A DNA stretch of 64,000 nucleotides from JAOPZW01 sp963803375. Its GTDB lineage: Bacteria > Actinomycetota > Thermoleophilia > Solirubrobacterales > Solirubrobacteraceae. Below, piece after piece: positions 36,444 through 44,707 of the stretch. The position numbers were made by a program, and so were the translations under genes. Below the pieces are notes generated by a model. That model was given only the letters and a program-made list of their open reading frames with translations. It searched no databases and had not been told where the DNA came from. Position 1 is the first letter of the stretch. Every line of letters begins with the position of its first letter. The DNA is taken from positions 62,001-126,000 of the forward strand of contig CAWDMB010000009.1 of assembly GCA_963803375.1 (NCBI GenBank), written 5' to 3'.

Positions 36444-37042
36444 CCCGAGGAGCCGAAGCTGTTCGTCGGCGCCGGCGGCCCGGCGTTGTCGAAGTCGGGG
36501 TTCGCCGGTGGCGCGGGCTGCGGCCGGGGCCGCGCGGGCGCGGGCGCCGGTCGCGGCGCCGGAGTCGGGGCCGGCGCCCGGGCCGGGGACGGCGCCCGGG
36601 CCGGGGCCGGGGCCGCGGCCGCCCGCGGCGCCGAGGCAGAGGCGGCGCGCGGCGCGCGCTTCGCGGCGGCCGCCGGAGCCCGCGAGCGGGCGGCGGCGCG
36701 CGCCGGCGCAGCGACGCGCACGGCGGCGCGGGCTCGCCGGGCGGGGCGACGCCGCGCCGGCTGCTTGCGCACCCGCCGCGGCGCCGGGCCGGGAGCGTGC
36801 GCCGGCAGCCGGGAAGCGGGCGCGAGCGCGAGGTCGACCGCGGGCGACGGCGACCGCGGCGCGGGCGCGACGGCGGTGATCGTCCGGCCGCGGACGGGGG
36901 CCGTGGCGGCGCCTCCCGCGGCGCCGTCGCCCGCGGCGGCCGCTCCCCCGCCGCCCGCGACGGCGACGTAGCCGGCCGCGAACGCGCAGAGGGCCGAGAT
37001 CGCCAGCAGCATCGCCGGCAGGAGGGCGCGCCGGGTCTTCAC
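36440..37042 (-). CDS. Low-complexity Ala/Pro/Arg membrane protein
   Basis: A 200-residue protein: basic N-terminus (KTRRALLPA), one helix (about 9-30), then a low-complexity region, first Arg/Ala-rich and then made of Ala-Pro pairs (ARAPAPTPAPRPAPAPARP), ending NPDFDNAGPPAPTNSFGSSG. The Ala-Pro run is of the type that spans cell walls. No domain is recognised. GTG at 37042 overlaps the previous stop (GTGA) and its end overlaps the next start. Expression is supported only by the tight overlaps and sustained codon bias. Confidence 0.6.
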   Translation of the reverse strand: MKTRRALLPAMLLAISALCAFAAGYVAVAGGGGAAAAGDGAAGGAATAPVRGRTITAVAPAPRSPSPAVDLALAPASRLPAHAPGPAPRRVRKQPARRRPARRARAAVRVAAPARAAARSRAPAAAAKRAPRAASASAPRAAAAPAPARAPSPARAPAPTPAPRPAPAPARPRPQPAPPANPDFDNAGPPAPTNSFGSSG

Positions 37043-37944
37043 GAGGTCAGCGGGCAGGAGGCGGGCATTCTGCGGCCGGGCATCAAACACGCGTCCCGGC
37101 GCACCGGCGCGCGCCGCGCGCGGATCAGAAAGCTCGTGAACTTGCCGATCCGCGACCTCCGGGCAACGCGCACCTCGATGACGACGCCGGACGCGAGGTA
37201 GCGCTCGAAGGCGCGCAGCCGGGCCGGCGCTCGCAGCGGACCGAGCGCGCGGACGGGACAGCCGCGGCCCGAGCAGCGGGCGCGCACCGTCGCGCCTCGC
37301 CGCCCCGTCACGGAGAGCAGCGTGATCCGCGCGCCGCCGCGCGCATAGAAGCCGCGGATGCGCACGACCGGGAACGGCCGCAGGAACGCGGGCCGCGCCG
37401 CCGGCCGGCTCGCCGGCGGGATCGCCGCCACGGGTTGCGCCCGGATCGCGGGCGCCGCCGGCCCCGAGCTGTCGAAGGCGGACGCGCCGCCACCGGAGCC
37501 GGTCGACCCGCCCCCGGAGGGCGCCGGCGGCAAGGACGCCGGCGCGGTCACGACCGCCGTCGCCGGCGCGGTCGCGTCGGCCGTGCCCATGCTGTTCTGC
37601 AGATGGACGGCCGCCTCGAGCCGCTGGCCGAGATCCGCCGCTGACACGACGTAGCTCGCGGCGGTCGCCCCGGCGATCGGAGCGCACGCGCCGCCGCTCG
37701 GGCAGCGCCGCCACTGATAGGTCACCGTCACGGGCGGGTCGCCGGGATCGAGCACTCCTTGCGTCCACGTCGCCGCAACCGTGAGCGTCGACCCCACGGT
37801 CGGGCTGCCGAGGATGACCGGCGGCGCGGTGAAGCTCGGCACGGTGTGCGCGCGCGCGCCGGACGGGAGCGCGAGCAACGCGAGGACGACGACGGCGATG
37901 AACGCCGGCATCCGGTGCCGGCGGCGGGGGGCGAATGGGGTCAC
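37039..37944 (-). CDS. Secreted Ig-like-repeat protein
   Basis: A 301-residue protein with a signal peptide (RRRHRMPAFIAVVVLALLALPSGARA, cut before HTVPS) and an Ig-like repeat with YQWRRCPSGGACAPIAGATAASYVVSAADLG, a form I know from many Thermoleophilia surface proteins. A Ser/Gly linker follows, then a C-terminal RCSGRGCPVRA...RIGKFTSFLIRARRAPVRRD domain of similar distribution. I prefer the GTG at 37942-37944, preceded by GAGGAGGAG at good spacing, over the GTG at 37992. It probably displays a cell-surface binding domain. Confidence 0.72.
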   Translation of the reverse strand: MTPFAPRRRHRMPAFIAVVVLALLALPSGARAHTVPSFTAPPVILGSPTVGSTLTVAATWTQGVLDPGDPPVTVTYQWRRCPSGGACAPIAGATAASYVVSAADLGQRLEAAVHLQNSMGTADATAPATAVVTAPASLPPAPSGGGSTGSGGGASAFDSSGPAAPAIRAQPVAAIPPASRPAARPAFLRPFPVVRIRGFYARGGARITLLSVTGRRGATVRARCSGRGCPVRALGPLRAPARLRAFERYLASGVVIEVRVARRSRIGKFTSFLIRARRAPVRRDACLMPGRRMPASCPLTS

Positions 37945-38012
37945 GGACTCCTCCTCGACGACCAAACGTGCCGTCGTGGCGATTTCCGTCACGGACGCGC
38001 GAAGATGTTCGA

Positions 38013-38031
38013 CCGCTGACCGCGGCAGCGG
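38013..38031 (-). terminator. Hairpin after gcvPB
   Basis: CCGCTG-7 nt-CAGCGG, ten bases past the gcvPB stop. Short stem without T-tract; weak support. Confidence 0.3.
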
Positions 38032-38040
38032 ACCCGGGAC

Positions 38041-39627
38041 TCAGGCCAGCGACTCGGCGGGCTGCCGTATGACCGGGCGCTTGGCCGCCGCGGCCTCGTC
38101 CAGGCGGCGCACGGGCGTCGTGTACGGCGCGTTGCGCGCGATCTCGGGATCCTCGGCGCCCTCGGCCACGATCGCCGCCACCGCGTCGGCGAAGGCGTCG
38201 ATCGTCTCGCGCGTCTCGGTCTCGGTCGGCTCGACGAGGAGCGCCTCGTCGACGAGGAGCGGGAAGTAGACGGTGGGCGGATGGAAGCCGTGGTCGAGCA
38301 GGCGCTTGGCGAGGTCGAGCGTCCTGAGGCCGAGCTCGCGCTTCATCGGCGCCCCGGACAGGACGAACTCGTGCATGCACAGCTCGCCGAAGGCGAGCGG
38401 AAGCCGGTCGGCGACGCCGAGCGAGCGCAGTCGTGCCACGAGGTAGTTCGCGTTGAGCACGGCGGTCTCCGAGGCGTCGCGGAGGCCCTCGGCGCCGAGC
38501 GAGCGGATGTACGCGTAGGAGCGCACGAAGGTCCCGAAGTTGCCCTGGAAGCCCCGGAGCTTGCCGATCGACTTGGGACGGTCCTCGTCGAGGTCGAAGG
38601 CCCCATCGTCGCCGCGGACGATCACCGGCCGCGGCAGGAACGGCGCGATGCGGTCGCTCACGGCGATCGGGCCCGCGCCGGGGCCGCCGCCGCCGTGGGG
38701 TTGCGTGAAGGACTTGTGCAGGTTGAAGTGCACGATGTCGAAGCCCATGTCGCCGGGGCGCGAGAGGCCCATGACCGCGTTGAGGTTCGCGCCGTCGTAG
38801 TAGAGCGTCGCGCCCACCCCGTGGACGATCGCCGCGATCTCCTCGATGTTGGCGTCGAAGAGCCCGAGCGTGTTCGGGTTGGTGAGCATCAGGCACGCGA
38901 CGTCCTCGCTCGCCTTGGAGCGCAGGTCGTCGAGGTCGACGCCGCCCGCGTCGTTCGTGCCGACCTTGACGACCTCCAGGCCGGCCATCGTCACGGTCGC
39001 GGGATTCGTGCCGTGGGCCGTGTCGGGCGTGAGGACCTTCGTGCGGTGCTCGCCGCGGTCGGCGTGGTAGGCGCGCGTGAGCAGGACCCCGGCCAGCTCG
39101 CCGTGCGAGCCCGCGCTGGGCTGCAGCGAGACGTGCGGCAGGCCGGCGATCTCGGCGAGCGCGCGCTCCAGGCGCCACATGAGCTCGAGCGCACCCTGCG
39201 CGCGCGCCGGGTCCTGGAGCGGATGCAGGCGCGCGTGCCCGGGCAGGGCGGCGACGCGCTCGTGCAGGCGCGGGTTGTGCTTCATCGTGCACGAGCCCAG
39301 CGGATAGAAGCCCGAGTCCAGGTCGAAGTTGCGGCGCGAGAGGTTGACGTAATGCCGCACGAGCTCGGGCTCGGAGACCTCCGGCAGGCGCGCCGGCTCG
39401 GCCCGGCGCAGGCGCGCCGGCAGGAGCTGCTCGGGGTCGACCTGCGGTACGTCGAGCGCCGGCGCGCTGAACGCGCGGCGCCCGGGCGCGCCCTTCTCGA
39501 AGATCGTCGTCGCCCGGTCGCGCTGCATCGGCGTCGCGCCCGCGCCGCCGACCGGGGCCGCGTGCGCGGGCTCGTGGCCCTCGATGCCGGGGTCGCTGTG
39601 CAGGCGGTTGTCGTCGAGGGCGCTCAT
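38041..39627 (-). CDS. gcvPB: Glycine dehydrogenase (decarboxylating) subunit 2
   Basis: The PLP-bearing beta subunit of the split P-protein, 528 residues. It has GFYPLGSCTMKHNPRLHE near the N-terminus, the substrate region AHGTNPA and the PLP lysine in HFNLHKSFTQPHGGGGPGAGP. With GcvPA it decarboxylates glycine and loads methylamine on GcvH. ATG at 39627 overlaps the gcvPA stop (ATGA). An N-terminal extension of about 45 residues precedes the conserved region. Confidence 0.95.
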   Translation of the reverse strand: MSALDDNRLHSDPGIEGHEPAHAAPVGGAGATPMQRDRATTIFEKGAPGRRAFSAPALDVPQVDPEQLLPARLRRAEPARLPEVSEPELVRHYVNLSRRNFDLDSGFYPLGSCTMKHNPRLHERVAALPGHARLHPLQDPARAQGALELMWRLERALAEIAGLPHVSLQPSAGSHGELAGVLLTRAYHADRGEHRTKVLTPDTAHGTNPATVTMAGLEVVKVGTNDAGGVDLDDLRSKASEDVACLMLTNPNTLGLFDANIEEIAAIVHGVGATLYYDGANLNAVMGLSRPGDMGFDIVHFNLHKSFTQPHGGGGPGAGPIAVSDRIAPFLPRPVIVRGDDGAFDLDEDRPKSIGKLRGFQGNFGTFVRSYAYIRSLGAEGLRDASETAVLNANYLVARLRSLGVADRLPLAFGELCMHEFVLSGAPMKRELGLRTLDLAKRLLDHGFHPPTVYFPLLVDEALLVEPTETETRETIDAFADAVAAIVAEGAEDPEIARNAPYTTPVRRLDEAAAAKRPVIRQPAESLA

Positions 39628-41003
39628 CGGGTGACGCCCGCGGTCGCGCGCTCGGCGGCGACGGCGGCGCCCACCACCTCGGCCAGGCGGTCGACGTCGG
39701 CCCGCGAGCGCTGCTCGGTCAGCGCGACCAGCAGGCCGTCGCCGTACTCGGGCAGCTCGCGCCCGAGCGCGAACCCGGGGTTGATCCCCTGGTCCTGGCA
39801 GCGCGCGACGACGCGGTCGACCGGCGCGTCGAGGCGCAGCGCGAACTCGCGCACGACCGGCTGGTCGTGCAGGGCGACGACGCCGTCGAGCGCGGTCAGG
39901 GCCTCGCGCGCGTAGTGCGTGCGCGCCAGCAGCAGCTCGCCGAGCTCGACGAGCCCGCGGCGCCCGAGCCAGCCCAGGTAGATCACGCCGGCCAGCGCGT
40001 TGAGCGCCTGGGCGGTGCAGATGTTCGAGGTCGCCTTCTCGCGCCGGATGTGCTGCTCGCGGGTCTGGAGCGTGAGCACGAAGCCGCGGCGGCCGTCCAC
40101 GTCGCGCGTCTCGCCGGCGATGCGGCCGGGCATCCGGCGCAGGTAGGCGTCGGTCGCGGCGAAGAACCCGAACGAGGGCCCGCCGAAGTCCAGGCGGTTG
40201 CCGAGCGTCTGGCCCTCCCCCACGGCGACGTCGACGCCGCACTCGCCCGGGGGGCGGAGGATCCCGAGCGGGATCGGGTCGTAGGAGCCGATGACGACGG
40301 CCGGCGAGTCCTTGGCGGCCGCCGCGAGCGCCTCGGCGTCCTCGACCGCGCCGAGGAAGTTCGGCTGCTGGAAGACGACGGCGCCGGTCTCCTGGTCGAT
40401 CGCCTCGGCCCACGCGCCGGCGTCCGTGGCGCCGTCGGCGAGGCCGACCTCGACGACCTCGTGGCCGTAGCCGGCGGCGAGCGTCGCCAGCGCGGCGCGC
40501 GCGTGCGGATGCACGCCGCGCGAGACGACGACCTTCGGCTTGCGGTTGGCGAGCTTGGCCAGGTAGGCGGCGGCGGCGACCGCGCTCGGCCCCTCGTAGA
40601 CCGACGCGTTGGACACGGGCAGCGCCGTGAGCTCGCTGATCGCCGTCTGGAACTCGAACATCACCTGCAGGCCGCCCTGCGAGATCTCGGGCTGGTAGGG
40701 CGTGTACGGCGTCAGGAACTCCGAGCGCTCGAGGAGCATGTCGACGACCGCGGGCACGTAGTGGTCGTACATACCGGCCCCGAGGAACGTGAGCTCGTCC
40801 TCGGCCGACGTGTTGCGCGCGGCCAGGTCGCGCAGGTGGGCGAAGACCTCGTGCTCGGGCAGGCCCGCGGGCAGGTCGAGCGCGCGTCCGAGGCGCACGC
40901 CGGGAGGGACCTGGCGGTCGAAGAGCTCGGCCAGCGAGCCCACGCCGATCTCGGCCAGCATCGCGGCCAGGTCGTCGGCGGTGACGGAGGTGTAGGTGCT
41001 CAC
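39624..41003 (-). CDS. gcvPA: Glycine dehydrogenase (decarboxylating) subunit 1
   Basis: The alpha subunit of the split P-protein, 459 residues. It has FLGAGMYDHYVPAVVD, FLTPYTPYQPEISQGGLQVMFEFQT and NASVYEGPSA, all typical of the N-terminal half of P-protein. It lacks the PLP lysine, which lies in GcvPB. GTG at 41001-41003, three bases after the gcvH stop. Split P-protein is found in many firmicutes, archaea and deep actinobacteria. Confidence 0.95.
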   Translation of the reverse strand: MSTYTSVTADDLAAMLAEIGVGSLAELFDRQVPPGVRLGRALDLPAGLPEHEVFAHLRDLAARNTSAEDELTFLGAGMYDHYVPAVVDMLLERSEFLTPYTPYQPEISQGGLQVMFEFQTAISELTALPVSNASVYEGPSAVAAAAYLAKLANRKPKVVVSRGVHPHARAALATLAAGYGHEVVEVGLADGATDAGAWAEAIDQETGAVVFQQPNFLGAVEDAEALAAAAKDSPAVVIGSYDPIPLGILRPPGECGVDVAVGEGQTLGNRLDFGGPSFGFFAATDAYLRRMPGRIAGETRDVDGRRGFVLTLQTREQHIRREKATSNICTAQALNALAGVIYLGWLGRRGLVELGELLLARTHYAREALTALDGVVALHDQPVVREFALRLDAPVDRVVARCQDQGINPGFALGRELPEYGDGLLVALTEQRSRADVDRLAEVVGAAVAAERATAGVTR

Positions 41004-41006
41004 GGC

Positions 41007-41393
41007 TCAGGAGAGGGTGCTCGTGTAGGCGCCGGCGTCGAGCAGGCGGTCGGCCTCGCCGAGGTCCGACACGCGCACCCTCGCCATCCAGCCCTCGCCG
41101 TACGGATCCTCGTTGATCGCCTCCGGGCTGTCGCCCAGCGCGGTGTTGACCTCGACGATCTCGCCCGACAGCGGCGCGATGACGTCCGAGACCGCCTTGA
41201 CCGACTCGACCTCGGCGTACGGCTCGCCGGCCGTCACGGACGAGCCGACCTCGGGCGGGTCGAAGAAGACGACCTCGCCGAGCGCGTCCTGCGCGTACCA
41301 GGTGATGCCGAACGTGGCGACGTCGTCGTCGATGCGCGCCCAGTCGTGCTCGGGGTGGTAGCGCAGGTCCTCGGGGTAGCTCGCGTCAGCCAT
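41007..41393 (-). CDS. gcvH: Glycine cleavage system H protein
   Basis: The lipoyl carrier of glycine cleavage, 128 residues. ESVKAVSD holds the lipoylated lysine (K66) between paired beta strands. It shuttles the aminomethyl group from P-protein to T-protein. ATG at 41393 overlaps the gcvT stop by eight bases. There is no lipoate synthase or ligase gene nearby. Confidence 0.95.
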   Translation of the reverse strand: MADASYPEDLRYHPEHDWARIDDDVATFGITWYAQDALGEVVFFDPPEVGSSVTAGEPYAEVESVKAVSDVIAPLSGEIVEVNTALGDSPEAINEDPYGEGWMARVRVSDLGEADRLLDAGAYTSTLS

Positions 41394-42471
41394 CGCTCTC
41401 CTTGGAGTACAGGGGCTTGGAGGCGACCACGGCGCCCCGCCGCTTGCCTCGGACGTCGATCTCGAACTCGATGTCGGGCACCGCGCGCTCGGCGGACACG
41501 TAGGCCATGCCGATGCCGATCCCCAGGCAGGGCGAGAGCGTCCCGCTGGTGACCTCGCCGCCGCCGACGACGGCGTTGCCCTGGCGCGCGATGCCCGGGC
41601 CCGTGAGCCGGAACGGGACGAGCCGCTCGGAGGGTCCCTCGGCGCGGACCGCGCGGACGGCGTCGGAGCCGATGAACCCCGTGTCCTCCTTGCAGCACCA
41701 GCCGAGCCCGGCCTCGATCGGCCCGCGCTCCTCGCTGAGGTCGTTGCCGTAGAGGTGGTAGCAGACCTCGAGGCGCAGCGTGTCGCGGGCGGCGAGGCCG
41801 GCCGGCGCGGCGCCGCGTCGCACGAGCTGGTCCCACAGGCCGCCCGCGTGCGCGGGCTCGCAGAGCAGCTCGACCCCGTCCTCGCCCGTGTAGCCGGTGC
41901 CGCACACGAGCACGGGCTGGCCCAGCAGCCGCCGCTCGGCGACCGTGAAGCGGCCGGGCAGCGGCGCGTCCGCCAGCGCCTGGACGACCTCCCGCGCGCC
42001 CGGGCCCTGGACGGCGAGCATGGCCCAGCGCTCGTGCGCGTCGGTCACCTCGGCGTCGAAGCCGCCGGCGCGTGCGCGGAACCACGCGAGGTCCTTCTCG
42101 TGGTTGGCCGCGTTGGTCACGGTGAGGAAGCGATCGGCCCCCAGGCGGTAGCTGAAGAGGTCGTCGAGCACGCCGCCGTCGTCGCGGCACAGGACGCTGT
42201 ACTGGGCGCCGCCGACCACGAGCTTGGCGACGTCGTTGGAGAGCAGGTGCTGCAGCAGCTCGCCCGCCTGGGCGCCGGAGGTCTCGATCTGGCCCATGTG
42301 CGACACGTCGAACATGCCGCAGGCCGTCCGCACCGAGAGGTGCTCGTCGCGGATCGATCCGTACTGGACGGGCATCTCCCAGCCCGCGAAGGGCACGAGC
42401 CGGGCGCCCGCAGCGACGTGACGGTCGTGCAGGGGGGTGCGCTTGAGGGCTTGGGAGGAGGGGGACGCCAC
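41386..42471 (-). CDS. gcvT: Aminomethyltransferase (T-protein)
   Basis: Moves the methylene group from lipoyl-GcvH to tetrahydrofolate and releases ammonia. The 361-residue protein has TPLHDRHVAAGARLVPFAGWEMPVQY, MFDVSHMGQI and GTGYTGEDG. GTG at 42469-42471 opens the gcvT-gcvH-gcvPA-gcvPB operon; a TAGTGT -10 box lies nine bases upstream. No glycine riboswitch is recognisable in the 126 bases before it. Confidence 0.95.
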   Translation of the reverse strand: MASPSSQALKRTPLHDRHVAAGARLVPFAGWEMPVQYGSIRDEHLSVRTACGMFDVSHMGQIETSGAQAGELLQHLLSNDVAKLVVGGAQYSVLCRDDGGVLDDLFSYRLGADRFLTVTNAANHEKDLAWFRARAGGFDAEVTDAHERWAMLAVQGPGAREVVQALADAPLPGRFTVAERRLLGQPVLVCGTGYTGEDGVELLCEPAHAGGLWDQLVRRGAAPAGLAARDTLRLEVCYHLYGNDLSEERGPIEAGLGWCCKEDTGFIGSDAVRAVRAEGPSERLVPFRLTGPGIARQGNAVVGGGEVTSGTLSPCLGIGIGMAYVSAERAVPDIEFEIDVRGKRRGAVVASKPLYSKESDG

Positions 42472-42480
42472 CGCGGCCGG

Positions 42481-42486
42481 ACACTA
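42481..42486 (-). promoter_or_regulatory. gcv operon -10 box
   Basis: TAGTGT, 9 nt before the gcvT GTG; the mRNA would start at or near the first codon. Confidence 0.45.
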
Positions 42487-42597
42487 GCAACGCGGCGCCG
42501 GCGCTCCGTGCCCGCGAGGCGTCAGGAGTCCCGCGTGCGCTTGGACGGGTACGCGCGGCGCCATACCCGAGCACGAGGCGGTCCGCCCGCCGGCGCC

Positions 42598-43692
42598 TCA
42601 GCGGTCGCGCAGGAACGGCGGGATGTCGATCTCGTCGTCGGGGATCTCGAGCGAGGTGCGCTCGCGATCGCCGACGCGCGGCGAGCGGTCGCGACGGCGC
42701 GCGGAGTCGCGGGTCTCCTCGCGCGCCATGCGCGGGCGCGCGCGCCCGTGGTCGAAGCCCGTGGCGATGACCGTCACGCGGACCTCGTCGCCGATCTCCT
42801 CGTCGATGACCGAGCCGAAGATGATGTTCGCGTTGGCGTCGGCGGCGCCCTGGACGACCTCGGCCGCCTCGTTGATCTCGAAGAGCCCGATGTCGCGCCC
42901 GCCGGTGATGTTCAGGAGGATCCCGGTGGCGCCCTCGACGGACTCCTCGAGCAGCGGGCTCGCGATCGCCTGCTTGGCGGCCTCGACCGCGCGGCTCTCG
43001 CCGCCGGCCTGACCGATGCCCATGAGCGCCGAGCCGGCGTCGCTCATGATCGTGCGCACGTCGGCGAAGTCGAGGTTGATGAGGCCCGGGATCGTGATCA
43101 GGTCGGTGATCCCCTGCACGCCCTGGCGCAGGACGTTGTCGGCCTCGCGGAAGGCCTCGAGGATCGTCGTCCGCCGCTCGACGATGTTCAGCAGCTTCTC
43201 GTTCGGGATGACGATGAGGGTGTCGACGACCTCGCGCAGGCGCTGGATCCCGTCCTCGGCCTGGCGCATGCGCTGGGTGCCCTCGAACTCGAACGGCTTC
43301 GTGACGACGCCGACCGTCAGCGAGCCGATCTCGTTCTTGGCGATCTCCGCGATGACGGGCGCCGCGCCCGTGCCGGTGCCGCCGCCCTCGCCGGCCGTGA
43401 CGAAGACCATGTCGGCGCCCTTGAGCGCCTCCTTGATGTCGTCGCGCGACTCCGCCGCGGCGGCGAACCCGGTCTCCGGGTTGGCGCCCGCGCCGAGCCC
43501 GTGCGTGAGCTCGTGGCCGATGTTGAGCTTGATGTCGGCGTCGCACATCTGCAGCGCCTGGGCGTCGGTGTTCGTCGCGATGAACTCCACGCCGCGCAGG
43601 CCCGCGTCGACCATGCGGTTGACTGCGTTCGTGCCCCCGCCGCCGACGCCGACGACCTTGATGACCGCGAGGTAGCTGCCGCTGCTCTCCAT
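42598..43692 (-). CDS. ftsZ: Cell division protein FtsZ
   Basis: The tubulin-like GTPase of the division ring, 364 residues. It has KVVGVGGGGTNAVNRM, the GTP signature GEGGGTGTGAAP (near residue 100), the T7 loop NLDFADVRTIM and the C-terminal anchor peptide EIPDDEIDIPPFLRDR. The linker before that peptide is short (about 30 residues) and Arg/Glu-rich. ATG at 43692. It is the end of the dcw region and is not preceded by ftsA, as usual in Actinobacteria. Confidence 0.97.
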   Translation of the reverse strand: MESSGSYLAVIKVVGVGGGGTNAVNRMVDAGLRGVEFIATNTDAQALQMCDADIKLNIGHELTHGLGAGANPETGFAAAAESRDDIKEALKGADMVFVTAGEGGGTGTGAAPVIAEIAKNEIGSLTVGVVTKPFEFEGTQRMRQAEDGIQRLREVVDTLIVIPNEKLLNIVERRTTILEAFREADNVLRQGVQGITDLITIPGLINLDFADVRTIMSDAGSALMGIGQAGGESRAVEAAKQAIASPLLEESVEGATGILLNITGGRDIGLFEINEAAEVVQGAADANANIIFGSVIDEEIGDEVRVTVIATGFDHGRARPRMAREETRDSARRRDRSPRVGDRERTSLEIPDDEIDIPPFLRDR

Positions 43693-43762
43693 GTTGGTTC
43701 CGACCGACCTTCAAGTTAGCGTTGAGCGTTTCCGCGCTCCGGACGCCCTTCTCCCGAGGTGC

Positions 43763-43792
43763 ACGGTAAGCACGGGCGTCGAGCCCTGTCAA
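43763..43792 (-). promoter_or_regulatory. ftsZ promoter (sigma70-type)
   Basis: TTGACA (43787-43792), an 18-base spacer and TACCGT (43763-43768) form the best -35/-10 pair in the window, with a leader of about 62 nt. A second -10 candidate TAGACT lies at 43797-43802, 17 bases after TTCTGC. The 201-base gap to ftsQ holds nothing else recognisable. Confidence 0.6.
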
Positions 43793-43893
43793 CGGCAGTC
43801 TAGGGCAGCAAGGTTCTTTGCAGAAGGCCAACGCTCGAGTTCGCGCCGAGTGTTTGCCGCTCGACGAGTCTCAAGCCAAGGTCGAGGGTGAGG

Positions 43894-44664
43894 TCATGGC
43901 GTCACGGCGCCGCCTGTCCCGAGCGCGCCCTGCGGCGGCTCGAGACCGCCCGCCGCGGGGCGCTCGGGGAGCCGAAGGTCGAGGTACTCGGCACCGGCCG
44001 AGGTCGGGTCGGCGAGCACGCGGGTGGCGGCGATCCACTTCGCGCGCAGGCGCTCGGCGCCGCCGAAGAAGAGCGCGGGCCCGTCTCGCAGCGGCACGGT
44101 CAGGCCCCGCGGCCCGGGCCCGACGCGGATGACCCGGGCTCGCAGGGCGCGGGGCGCCGACGCGAGCACCGCGACCTCGCGGGCGACGCTCGCGTCGCGG
44201 ACGCGGTCTCCGGCGGGCGCGCTGCGCGCGCTCAGGAGCGGAAGCCCGGCGGCGTCGGCGTCGCGCACGACGGTGCCGTCGGCCGCCACTGGGACGCGCT
44301 CGCCGCCCGCGGCGATCGCCCCCACCGCGGTGCGCTCGCGAACCGTGATCCGCAGACCGTGGGGGAAGTCGGCCGTCGCGTGCACCGAGGCGACCCGGCC
44401 GAACGGCTCGACCGCCGTGCGCAGGACGCCCGGCCGGACGTGCAGGGTCGTCATGTCGCGCGCGGCGGCGTCGAGCGCCGCCCGCACGCGCGCGGCGTCC
44501 GAGCCGGTGGCACCCGTGACGGTGACGCGCTCGACGGCGACGAGCGGTGAGTCGCGCAGCCACAGCCAGCCGAGCGCCAGGAGCCCGGCGACGGCCGCGC
44601 CCGCCACGGCGACCCGGATCCACGCCCGTGGCAGGGGCAGGATCGGCAGCGGCGGCCCTCGCAT
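43894..44664 (-). CDS. ftsQ: Cell division protein FtsQ
   Basis: A bitopic divisome protein of 256 residues. A short cytoplasmic N-terminus and one helix (about 15-37, VAVAGAAVAGLLALGWLWL) precede a POTRA domain (LVAVERVTVTGATGSDAARVRAAL) and the beta domain that binds FtsB/FtsL. The tail after residue 240 is Gly/Pro-rich. ATG at 44664; it is divergent from murB by 43 bases and is followed by ftsZ after 201 bases with its own promoter. Confidence 0.87.
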   Translation of the reverse strand: MRGPPLPILPLPRAWIRVAVAGAAVAGLLALGWLWLRDSPLVAVERVTVTGATGSDAARVRAALDAAARDMTTLHVRPGVLRTAVEPFGRVASVHATADFPHGLRITVRERTAVGAIAAGGERVPVAADGTVVRDADAAGLPLLSARSAPAGDRVRDASVAREVAVLASAPRALRARVIRVGPGPRGLTVPLRDGPALFFGGAERLRAKWIAATRVLADPTSAGAEYLDLRLPERPAAGGLEPPQGALGTGGAVTP

Positions 44665-44691
44665 GCTCCGAGGTTCGGCACGCGCGCGCCG

Positions 44692-44697
44692 TACCCT
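44692..44697 (+). promoter_or_regulatory. murB -10 box
   Basis: TACCCT, 10 nt before the murB GTG in the ftsQ-murB divergent gap. Confidence 0.45.
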
Positions 44698-44707
44698 GCG
44701 CGAAACC

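Noticed and set aside
42472..42597. Possible glycine riboswitch before gcvT
   Set aside because: The 126-base gap has no recognisable aptamer core, and the predicted start site leaves no leader.
43693..43893. Missing ftsA between ftsQ and ftsZ as a gene loss
   Set aside because: Actinobacteria generally lack FtsA, and the gap is a promoter region of normal size.
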